60,368 nucleotides of DNA from assembly GCF_000003815.2 (NCBI RefSeq), contig NC_049988.1, positions 20,803,306 through 20,863,673 on the forward strand. The letters run 5' to 3'. The translations under genes and the position numbers were made by a program. The DNA comes from Branchiostoma floridae (lineage: Eukaryota > Chordata > Leptocardii > Amphioxiformes > Branchiostomatidae). A model generated the notes under the pieces. That model was not told the DNA's origin. It ran no database searches and worked only from the letters and a program-made list of their open reading frames with translations. Below are positions 11,738 to 21,400 of this stretch, piece by piece. How positions within the stretch are numbered: position 1 is the stretch's first letter; every line of letters starts with the position of its first letter.

Positions 11738-12008
11738 ACTTCGATGTAGGTTAGACATCCAGGTAATACGATACACCAAAAAATAGTCACTCAAGCAACT
11801 GGAATTGGAATCCAAATTGTCTTCAGTCTGAATTGTCTTACAACGTTTCCTATTGGACATCTGAAATTGTCTTCATTCATAGTTAGAGTATAAAAGACCT
11901 GTTTCTTGCAGATCACTTCAGTGTCACTGACGAAGGAAAGTGGATTCTTTCCGAAACGTCTGACCGTTTCAAAACCATATCCAGTTGCTTGAGTAACTAT
12001 CTTTTGGT
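11738..12008. mobile_element. Penelope-like retroelement fragment with hammerhead-like motif
   Basis: A 271-bp insert is flanked by a 13-bp direct repeat GTTTTGTTCAATC (11725-11737 and 12009-12021), the likely target duplication. Its two ends contain an inverted repeat (11772-11802 against about 11980-12010; shared core ACTCAAGCAACTGGA). Inside is CTGACGA, a 6-bp stem and GAAACGTC, the arrangement found in the terminal repeats of Penelope-like elements. No RT or GIY-YIG coding sequence remains. Assignment to Penelope rests on this motif and the ends. Confidence 0.6.
11925..11964 (+). ncRNA. Hammerhead-ribozyme-like motif
   Basis: CTGACGA (11927-11933) is followed by a stem GGAAAG/CTTTCC (11935-11940 with 11947-11952), then GAAAC and GTC (11953-11960). 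GTCA before CTGACGA can pair with TGAC after GTC as a short stem I. Two points argue against strong activity: an extra A between the core and stem II, and a stem III of at most one or two pairs. Minimal hammerheads of this kind are known in Penelope-like elements. Confidence 0.45.
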
Positions 12009-12106
12009 GTTTTGTTCAATCGTTACCTTACATTGTATCGTTGCTCAGCCGCGGCAATGCTCCGTGGATGGAGGTTGACTCTATGGATGACTAACGTGCA
12101 CATGGA

Positions 12107-12669
12107 CTTACTTGACTTAATCCTCTTTGCCCCTTCGGGAGCACAGGGCCACATTAAAGCTAAGGGCACAACCCGCCGTACGTGCTGTCTACGTGCCAAA
12201 ACGTGGGCAATCTTTTGGGATCCGTAAGTGGTAAGTACCGCCTCCGTACGATCTTGTAGGGAATCCGACAGATTTTGGAGCACGCAGACACGCCGTAGGC
12301 AAAACTTTGTGTGCCATCGGGCCGCGGATTCGCCCCCCGTACGGGCGACGCGCTTGCCATGTGCAGCCTGAACGTTTTCAGAAATACGTGGCGGATGTGG
12401 CCTCCCAAAAAAAAAATGTACGGACAAATTGCACGTACGGCGGGTTATGCCCTTAGCTTAAGTCGTCTCAACCTCCTTCGATCTCTGGCAGTCTTCTTCG
12501 CCTCGTGCCATGAGGTGTATGCGTGTTCTATAGCTAGGTCTTTCTTCACCCCTCTCCTCCATGACAGTCTGGGTCTTCCCCTTTTTCTCTTGTCCTGAGG
12601 GTTCCACTCAAGTACTGCCCTTCTGATGGATGATGGAGGTTTTCTCAAGGTGTGCCCGATCCATCTCTA
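12107..12669 (-). mobile_element. Short 5'-truncated RTE-like LINE copy, split by a MITE
   Basis: The minus strand from about 12668 reads WIGHTLRKPPSSI and then GRPRLSWRR, the conserved C-terminal end of RTE-type reverse transcriptase proteins. The copy is flanked by a 16-bp target duplication CTAACGTGCACATGGA (12091-12106 and 12670-12685). The reading is cut by the MITE at 12158-12458. If the MITE and one TAA copy are skipped, the frame continues 13 more codons to a stop, as expected for the family's end. The 3' tail GATTAAGTCAAGTAAG also fits RTE. Only about 260 bp of LINE remain. Confidence 0.8.
12158..12458. mobile_element. Harbinger-like MITE, 301 bp
   Basis: Terminal inverted repeats of about 28 bp begin AGCTAAGGGCACAACCCGCC on the left, and the right end is the reverse complement with one mismatch. 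The element is flanked by TAA on both sides (12155-12157 and 12459-12461), the TWA-type target duplication of PIF/Harbinger elements. There is no ORF. It sits inside the LINE fragment 12107-12669 and is therefore the younger insertion. Confidence 0.82.
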
Positions 12670-12685
12670 CTAACGTGCACATGGA

Positions 12686-13292
12686 TTCTGGTCTATTTTT
12701 CATGGAAAAATCCACTTTCAGACTGTAACTTGTACTTTTCTTTTCTTTACTTGTCTTTTGTATGTTGTTTTGGCATTGAATATCAGCTGGGTTGAAAGTA
12801 TATGCAGACAGGTGTGAAGGAGATGACAACTGATACCCAGCCTTCTGCAAATCCCTTATCCCTATCAACGAATAATATTCGTTCGAAACCACTACCGAAA
12901 TGTTGACCCAATCTTGACGATTTGTGAACATTTTTTCAGCAAACAAAGACATGTGACGGACACTTGGGTGTGTCTGCTATGGTAACGGTGGTACATGCGC
13001 GAATGACAAGATATTCAACCGATTACATAAAGAGATGTTCTCGGGTACCTCATGAAATGATATTTCTATGTTCTACCTCAAGCTTTCAGCCCGAAAGGTT
13101 AATTGTTTTCCCAGAAAATTAGTCTGCCTCTTACAGAAAAAAACAACAACAAAATGTCATCTTCAGCACGTCATACCAAATATGGGCAACGATATCCTCA
13201 CATCTCCAGACTTATCATGGTATTATTGTCCATATTCATGCCCCTTGACGTTGGCTGCTGTACTGTTCGCCTGTTGTCTGTAGAGTACGGTC
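12686..13292. other. Unassigned flank upstream of the left receptor-like gene
   Basis: No coding sequence recognised. It presumably contains the promoter and 5' UTR of the gene starting at 13293, but I see no clear TATA box or CpG-rich core. Confidence 0.35.
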
Positions 13293-14412
13293 ATGTACGA
13301 GCAAGCAGAGCCGGTCCGGTCCCCTTTCCCGCGCCCTGACAGCGGCCAAACCAGCGGGCCGCCGCCTCCCCAACTCCCTCCTGTCCGTCAGGGTGGTTCC
13401 CGCGGGCGTGTCCGCCATGGCAACGGCGCTTCTGACCAAGGTTCTGACAAGTGGCAAGGAGACCAAGAAACTTCTACAGACACGTACGAAGAAGCCGAGG
13501 CGGTGAAACGTTATGCCACGTCTGCAGGTAGCCGTCGGTTTTGTAACTTGCCTTTTTCAGTAATACAGTACATGTACCTTGGCATTTGGACAATAAGAAG
13601 ACAGAATATCATGTAGAGATGGCGAATAAACACTTACTTCTCATTACTTATTTTACCAATGTGAAACTGAGACAGATATGTATTTCTCATAGACCGCACG
13701 TATCCGGGTGGAGCAAGTGGCCGCCGTGCTCGCTGTACTCAACAAAGCTGTATGGCCGCCGGCATTGCCTTGCTGCTAAGCCTGCTTGCTGTGGGATTGG
13801 CCCCTCTGACTGTCATGAATAAGGAGGTAAACACTCTTGTACCCAAAACTATTTTCAAACATCGCTATGATGTTTCTGTTGTTCTTATTTAGGGATTACC
13901 AAGATGGAACATGCTGCTGTTTTCCCTTCGATTTTCTGCTGATGTATGGTACTCTGACTTTCGCCTTTAGGAAATAACTCAACTGTCCGCTACTGTTGAC
14001 GCCTTGAAGCGCGACCGAGACGACATGTCCGCTACTGTTGACGCCTTGAAGCGCGACCGAGACGACATGGCCACTACTGTTGACGCCTTGAAGCGCGACC
14101 GAGACGAGATGGCCACCACTGTTGACGCCTTGAAGCGCGACCGAGACGACACGTCCACCACTGTTGACGCCTTGAAGCGCGACCAAGACGACATGGCCAC
14201 CACTGTTGACGCCTTGAAGCGCGACCGAGACGACATGTCCACCACTGTTGACGCCTTGAAGCGCGACCGAGACGACATGGCCACCACTGTCGACGCCTTG
14301 AAGCGCGACCGAGACGACATGTCCGCCACTGTTGACGCCTTGAAGCGCGATCGCGACCTTGACAAGGGGGAAAATCGAACCGCTGCCTTGGATCAGCGTC
14401 TTAGCGAGATGA
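13293..14412 (+). CDS. Type II membrane protein with proline-rich tail and repeat coiled coil (left copy)
   Basis: The gene model joins 13293-13527, 13693-13826 and 13971-14412, with more exons probably downstream. Borders are canonical: CTGCAG|GTAGCC, TCTCATAG|ACC, GAG|GTAAAC, CCTTTAG|GAA and a final A|GTAAGA. Introns are 165 and 144 bp. Residues 1-78 are a cytoplasmic tail starting MYEQAEPVRSPFPRP, rich in Pro, with a PPPPQLPPVR SH3-ligand-like stretch and a TYEEAEAV tyrosine. Residues about 99-119 are one membrane helix after an Arg-rich stop, indicating N-in topology. Exon 3 (from residue 124) holds nine 14-residue repeats around TVDALKRDRDDM, with Val/Leu/Met in a and d heptad positions, so an extracellular coiled coil. 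A ligand-binding head (lectin or fibrinogen-like in comparable proteins) is not seen. I do not know a name for it. A related copy lies on the minus strand at 15267-23882. Confidence 0.72.
13984..14356 (+). repeat. Coding minisatellite, 42-bp unit
   Basis: Nine copies of a 42-bp unit (GTTGACGCCTTGAAGCGCGA core) lie inside exon 3 of the gene at 13293. Forty-two is fourteen codons, two heptads, so copy number can change without breaking frame or coiled-coil register. Copies differ at only a few positions, mainly in ATGTCC/ATGGCC/ACGTCC. Confidence 0.92.
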
Positions 14413-14650
14413 GTAAGACGCTGCGCAAGTTGCCATGTGTACTATTTGTGATGGTCTATTTGCAAATATCATGGAATGGAAGGGCAAAATTTGAAGCACT
14501 GACTATCATTATTCCATTGCGCGATATTATTCCTTCATCAATAGTACATATGGCTGTAGGATGATTTGCATCAATAAATAGAGCCTGTATGCACAACCAC
14601 AGTCAATGTCCTCGCCAAAGTTTTGGCTAGTTTTAATGAGAGTTTGTATC

Positions 14651-14652
<2 letters not shown>

Positions 14653-14692
<40 letters not shown>

Positions 14693-14725
14693 TGTGTGTG
14701 TGCGTGTGTATGTATATTTGTATGG

Positions 14726-14768
<43 letters not shown>

Positions 14769-14772
14769 TGTA
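14653..14772. repeat. (TA)n and (TG)n microsatellite cluster
   Basis: (TA)n at about 14653-14687, a TG-rich link, then (TA)n at about 14728-14763. The run continues into the gap at 14773. Confidence 0.95.
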
Positions 14773-15154
14773 NNNNNNNNNNNNNNNNNNNNNNNNNNNN
14801 NNNNNNNNNNNNNNNNNNNNNNNNNNNNNNNNNNNNNNNNNNNNNNNNNNNNNNNNNNNNNNNNNNNNNNNNNNNNNNNNNNNNNNNNNNNNNNNNNNNN
14901 NNNNNNNNNNNNNNNNNNNNNNNNNNNNNNNNNNNNNNNNNNNNNNNNNNNNNNNNNNNNNNNNNNNNNNNNNNNNNNNNNNNNNNNNNNNNNNNNNNNN
15001 NNNNNNNNNNNNNNNNNNNNNNNNNNNNNNNNNNNNNNNNNNNNNNNNNNNNNNNNNNNNNNNNNNNNNNNNNNNNNNNNNNNNNNNNNNNNNNNNNNNN
15101 NNNNNNNNNNNNNNNNNNNNNNNNNNNNNNNNNNNNNNNNNNNNNNNNNNNNNN
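14773..15154. other. Assembly gap (382 N)
   Basis: Unknown bases. The coiled-coil exon of the right-hand (minus-strand) receptor-like gene would be expected about here. Confidence 0.98.
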
Positions 15155-15266
15155 ATACAGAATACCAAGTATAAGAAAGATGAGGACTAGTGCATTGATA
15201 GTCTCTTAACAAAGAAGGAATAAAGAAACAGAAAGCATAGTGTAATATTTTTACAAGAATGTTTAC

Positions 15267-15412
15267 CTCTTTATTGATGAAAGTCAGAGGGGCGAGTCCC
15301 ACGGCGAGTAAGGCCAGCAGTACGGCAATGCCGGCGGCGATGCAGCTGCGGTGGGAGCGGATGACGTCACAGGGAGGACGGCGGCCGCTTGCTCCACCCG
15401 GATACGTGCGGT
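15267..15412 (-). CDS. Transmembrane exon of the right receptor-like copy
   Basis: 146 bp with canonical borders and the same phases as the exon 13693-13826. It encodes 49 codons including the split first one. The shared sequences DRTYPGGASGRR and VGLAPLT make homology certain. Confidence is higher for this exon than for the whole gene model. Confidence 0.8.
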
Positions 15413-18400
15413 CTGCAGAGGATAGGTCATCAAGTGTACGTTAAAGACTCAACAACTTTAGAAAGGAATAAATAAGTTAACAGGTAAAAGGTAACATTTT
15501 CGAGGAAGTGCAGGATATTTCCCTTTTAGTTATGAAGGAAGTATAAAACGACGTCATTAATCATGCAGATGATTTTCTTAGTAGCACAACGTATATTTAT
15601 TTGAGTATGCCTTTTGTCAAGCTACTTGCATCTCCAATACGTCCCAACTATTTACCATAAACTAGTCTTTACCAGACTGACAACGCTGGCTACTAGGGAA
15701 AATATTTCACGGGGAAGTTTTTCTACTGAGCTAGATTTGTATTGCCGCGCAGGGTACTGACTCTCCTGGCTAATTTTGTGCCGAATTCTCCGATCTGTAC
15801 CACTGTAGGGAGGGCGGGTGTAGGCTGTACCACTGTAGGGAGGGCGGGTGCAGGCTGTACCACTGTAGGGAGGGCGGGTGTAGGCTGTACCACTGTAGGG
15901 AGGGCAGGTGTGGGCTGTACGAATGTAGGGAGGGCGGGTGTAGGCTGTACCACTGTAGGGAGGGCGGGTGTAGGCTGTACCACTGCAGGGAGGGTGGGTT
16001 TAGGCTGTACCACTGTAGGGAGGGCGGGTGTGGGCTGTACCACTGTAGGGAGGGCGGGTGTGGGCTGTACGAATGTAGGGAGGGCGGGTGTAGGCTGTAC
16101 CACTGTAGGGAGGGCGGGTGTAGGCTGTACCACTGTAGGGAGGGCGGGTGTAGACTGTACCACTGTAGGGACGGCGGGTGTAGGCTGTACCACTGCAGGG
16201 AGGGCGGGTGTAGGCTGTACCACTGTAGGGAGGGCGGGTTTGGGCTCTACCACTGTAGGGAGGGCGGGTGTAGGCTGTACCACTGTAGGGAGGGCGGGTG
16301 GAGGCATGGCGATCCGTCAACCTCCTCCTGAGTTATTCTAGAATACTCTTTCAAAGTCTGAAACCAGACCTGTTCCTGCAGGCCCTAACATCCGCTAGGG
16401 GGTCCAAACCTACACCACCGACTCTCAAGAGTTAAAAAAGCAGGCCCATAGATGGCTCGTTTTCATTTAAATGTCGAAATGCTGTCGCCTGACTTTACGC
16501 CAAATTTATAGACAACATCACTGGTTCCTTCACTTTTCCACAACCCCTGTAATGTTTTACAAAAGATGCACAACAACATTCGTATTGGTTGATGGCTTAG
16601 AAGATTATTATAGCCACGGGTGGGGTTTCACCCCCTAAAAATGGCTGTCGCCTGAGAAGAAACGAAGAATTCAAATAGTAGCCAAAAATGTAACAATTCA
16701 GTTCCCAGAATGATAGTTCGGTAGGTGAAACCAGCTGACCAGGCCCTCTGCCCGATCACGTCAGATCGCTACTGCCACTGATCTTGGAGGTTGTGTGAGG
16801 TGGTTTATGCCTGTCGCCAGATTCTGTAACAAACGTTACCACCATGAGTACGATGGTTGCCACGGTTATATTATCCACGTATAAAATTATAAATGACCGT
16901 TTTTGTGACGCTGTACAGTTTTTCAATGCAGTTTGCCCACCGATCCGAATTAGCGCACCAGGGAGTTTTATAGCTCGTGGGAGTTTAGGCAGAACGGATC
17001 ACTACATTAGATCGGCGGGTCAACTTTCTTGAACCACGGAAGAAAGGTCCGGATATCAGTCTGGTAAACAGGGTAGGAAAAAGATCAGAGTGGTAAGAAT
17101 GTCCCTATTGTTGCAATTGGATATTTATTTTACCTCATGATTATTCAATATAGCACCTAATGCCGCCGGTGGGTGGAGAACGTGCTGAGGTATTGTAACT
17201 TACAGGCATTTTAGTCAGCGTGTGTTACCGGACATCCAATGTAAGTCATATACAAGTTATGAAAACTGCGATTAGCAAGTCCCTTTAGTGTCTCAGAACA
17301 CAGGGTCTATGGAAAGGGCGTTTCTGTCAATAAAATGTTTTTGCACAATTGACACGAAATTTTTTTATCTATAATACGCATGTAAGGCAGGAGTATCACT
17401 GCACCTATCAATAACACGCCTGTAAGGCAGGAGTATCACTGCATCTATCAATAACACGCCTGTATGGCAGGAGTATCACTGCATCTATCAATAACACGCC
17501 TGTAAGGCAGGAGTATCACTGCATCTATCAATAACACGCCTGTAAGGCAGGAGTATCACTGCATCTATCAATAACACGCCTGTAAGGCAGGGGTATCACT
17601 GCATCTATCAATAACACGCCTGTAAGGCAGGAGTATCACTGCACCTATCAATAACACGCCTGTAAGGCAGGCGTATCACTGCACCTATCAATAACACGCC
17701 TGTAAGGCAGGGGTATCACTGCATCTATCAATAACACACCTGTAAGACAGGAGTATCACTGCATCTATCAATCACACACCCGTAAGGCANNNNNNNNNNN
17801 NNNNNNNNNNNNNNNNNNNNNNNNNNNNNNNNNNNNNNNNNNNNNNNNNNNNNNNNNNNNNNNNNNNNNNNNNNNNNNNNNNNNNNNNNNNNNNNNNNNN
17901 NNNNNNNNNNNNNNNNNNNNNNNNNNNNNNNNNNNNNNNNNNNNNNNNNNNNNNNNNNNNNNNNNNNNNNNNNNNNNNNNNNNNNNNNNNNNNNNNNNNN
18001 NNNNNNNNNNNNNNNNNNNNNNNNNNNNNNNNNNNNNNNNNNNNNNNNNNNNNNNNNNNNNNNNNNNNNNNNNNNNNNNNNNNNNNNNNNNNNNNNNNNN
18101 NNNNNNNNNNNNNNNNNNNNNNNNNNNNNNNNNNNNNNNNNNNNNNNNNNNNNNNNNNNNNNNNNNNNNNNNNNNNNNNNNNNNNNNNNNNNNNNNNNNN
18201 NNNNNNNNNNNNNNNNNNNNNNNNNNNNNNNNNNNNNNNNNNNNNNNNNNNNNNNNNNNNNNNNNNNNNNNNNNNNNNNNNNNNNNNNNNNNNNNNNNNN
18301 NNNNNNNNNNNNNNNNNNNNNNNNNNNNNNNNNNNNNNNNNNNNNNNNNNNNNNNNNNNNNNNNNNNNNNNNNNNNNNNNNNNNNNNNNNNNNNNNNNNN

Positions 18401-21400
18401 NNNNNNNNNNNNNNNNNNNNNNNNNNNNNNNNNNNNNNNNNNNNNNNNNNNNNNNNNNNNNNNNNNNNNNNNNNNNNNNNNNNNNNNNNNNNNNNNNNNN
18501 NNNNNNNNNNNNNNNNNNNNNNNNNNNNNNNNNNNNNNNNNNNNNNNNNNNNNNNNNNNNNNNNNNNNNNNNNNNNNNNNNNNNNNNNNNNNNNNNNNNN
18601 NNNNNNNNNNNNNNNNNNNNNNNNNNNNNNNNNNNNNNNNNNNNNNNNNNNNNNNNNNNNNNNNNNNNNNNNNNNNNNNNNNNNNNNNNNNNNNNNNNNN
18701 NNNNNNNNNNNNNNNNNNNNNNNNNNNNNATAACACGCCTGTAAGGCAGGGGTATCACTGCACCTATCAATAACACGCCTGTAAGGCAGGAGTATCACTG
18801 CATCTATCAATAACACGCCTGTAAGGCAGGAGTATCACTGCATCTATCAATAACACGCCTGTAAGGCAGGAGTATCACTGCATCTATCATTAACACGCCT
18901 GTAAGACAGGAGTATCACTGCATCTATCAATAACACGCCTGTAAGGCAGGAGTATCACTGCATCTATCAATAACACGCCTGTAAGGCAGGGGTTATAATC
19001 ACTGCATCTATCAATAACACGCCTGTAAGGCAGGAGTATCACTGCATCTATCAATAACACGCCTGTAAGGCAGGAGTATCACTGCATCTATCAATAACAC
19101 GCATGTAAGGCAGGAGTATCACTGCACCTATCAATAACACGCCTGTAAGGCAGGGGTATCACTGCGCCTATCAATAACACGCCTGTAGGGCAGGGGTATC
19201 ACTGCATATATCAATAACACGCCTGTAAGGCAGGGGTATCGCTGCACCTATCAATAACACGCCTGTAAGGTAGGGGTTATAATCACTGCATCTATCAATA
19301 ACACGCCTGTAAGGCAGGAGTATCACTGCATCTATCAATAACACGCCTGTAAGGCAGGAGTATCACTGCATCTATCAATAACACGCCTGTAAGGCAGGAG
19401 TATCACTGCATCTATCAATAACACGCCTGTAAGGCAGGAGTATCACTGCATCTATCAATAACACGCCTGTAAGGCAGGAGTATCACTGCATCTATCAATA
19501 ACACGCCTGTAAGGCAGGAGTATCACTGCATCTATCATTAACACGCCTGTAAGGCAGGAGTATCACTGCATCTATCATTAACACGCCTGTAAGGCAGGAG
19601 TATCACTGCATCTATCAATAACACGCCTGTAAGGCAGGAGTATCACTGCATCTATCAATAACACGCCTGTAAGGCAGGGGTATCACTGCATCTATCAATA
19701 ACACGCCTGTAAGGCAGGAGTATCACTGCATCTATCAATAACACGCCTGTAAGGCAGGAGTATCACTGCATCTATCAATAACACGCATGTAAGGCAGGAG
19801 TATCACTGCATCTATTAATAACACGCCTGTAAGGCAGGGGTTGTAATCACTGCATCTATCAATAACACGCCTGTAAGACAGGAGTATCACTGTATCTATC
19901 AATAACACGCCTGTAAGGCAGGAGTATCACTGCACCTATCAATAACACGCATGTAAGGCAGGAGTTATCATCACTGCATCTATCAATAACACGCCTGTAA
20001 GGCAGGGGTATCACTGCCATCTATCAATAACCAACCGCCTGTAAGGCAGGAGTATCACTGCATCTATCAATAACACGCCTGTAAGGCAGGGGTATCACTG
20101 CACCTATCAATAACACGCCTGTAAGGTAGGGGTTATAATCACTGCATCTATCAATAACACGCCTGTAAGGCAGGAGTATCACTGCATCTATCAATAACAC
20201 GCCTGTAAGGCAGGAGTATCGCTGCATCTATCAATAACACGCCTGTAAGGCAGGAGTATCACTGCACCTATCAATAACACGCCTGTAAGGCAGGAGTATC
20301 GCTGCATCTATCAATAACACGCCTGTAAGGCAGGAGTATCCTGCACCTATCAATAACACGCCTGTAAGGTAGGGGTATCACTGCATCTATCAATAACACG
20401 CCTGTAAGGCAGGAGTATCACTGCATCTATCAATAACACGCCTGTAAGGCAGGGGTATCACTGCACCTATCAATAACACGCCTGTAAGGCAGGAGTATGG
20501 CGGCATCTATCAATAACACGCCTGTAAGGCAGGAGTATCACTGCACCTATCAATAACACGCCTGGAAGGTAGGGGTATCGCTGCACCTATCAATAACACG
20601 CCTGTAGGGCAGGAGTGTCACTGCATCTATCAATAACACGCCTGTAAGGCAGGAGTATCACTGCATCTATCAATAACACGCCTGTAAGGCAGGAGTATCA
20701 CTGCATCTATCAATAACACGCATGTAAGGCAGGAGTATCACTGCACCTATCAATAACACGCCTGTAAGGCAGGGGTATCACTGCGCCTATCAATAACACG
20801 CCTGTAGGGCAGGGGTATCACTGCATATATCAATAACACGCCTGTAAGGCAGGGGTATCGCTGCACCTATCAATAACACGCCTGTAAGGTAGGGGTTATA
20901 ATCACTGCACCTATCAATAACACGCCTGTAAGGCAGGAGTATCGCTGCACCTATCAATAACACGCTTGTAAGGCAGGAGTATCACTGTATCTATCAATAA
21001 CACGCCTGTAAGGCTGGAGTATCACTGCACCTATCAATAACACGCTGTAAGGCAGGAGTATCACTGCATCTATCAATAACACGCCTGTAAGGCAGGAGTA
21101 TCACTGCACCTATCAATAACACGCCTGTAAGGCAGGAGTACTGCCCGACAGATTGGAGGCACTGTCTAGGCTTTTCGCAGATGACACAGCCGTGTATAAA
21201 GTAGTGTCAGAGCCAGCGCAACAGGCCCACTTACAACAAGACCTTTGTCGTCTTGAACAATGGGAAGAAAACTGGGATATGAAGTTCCATCCCTCAAAAT
21301 GTGTTTATATGCCGGTGACCAGGAGCAGGGGGGTTCTGACCCATCACTACACTCTGCATGGCCACGTACTTGATTGTGTAACTTCGGCCAAGCACTTGGG

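Noticed and set aside
15723-16341. ORFs of 194 and 199 codons with PTVVQPTPAL-like or CTTVGRAGVG-like repeats
   Set aside because: Collagen- or mucin-like appearance comes only from the 30-bp repeat; open on both strands.
17371-21140. CRISPR array look-alike (regular short repeats with an internal palindrome)
   Set aside because: The units are contiguous with no unique spacers, no cas genes are present, and the host is an animal.
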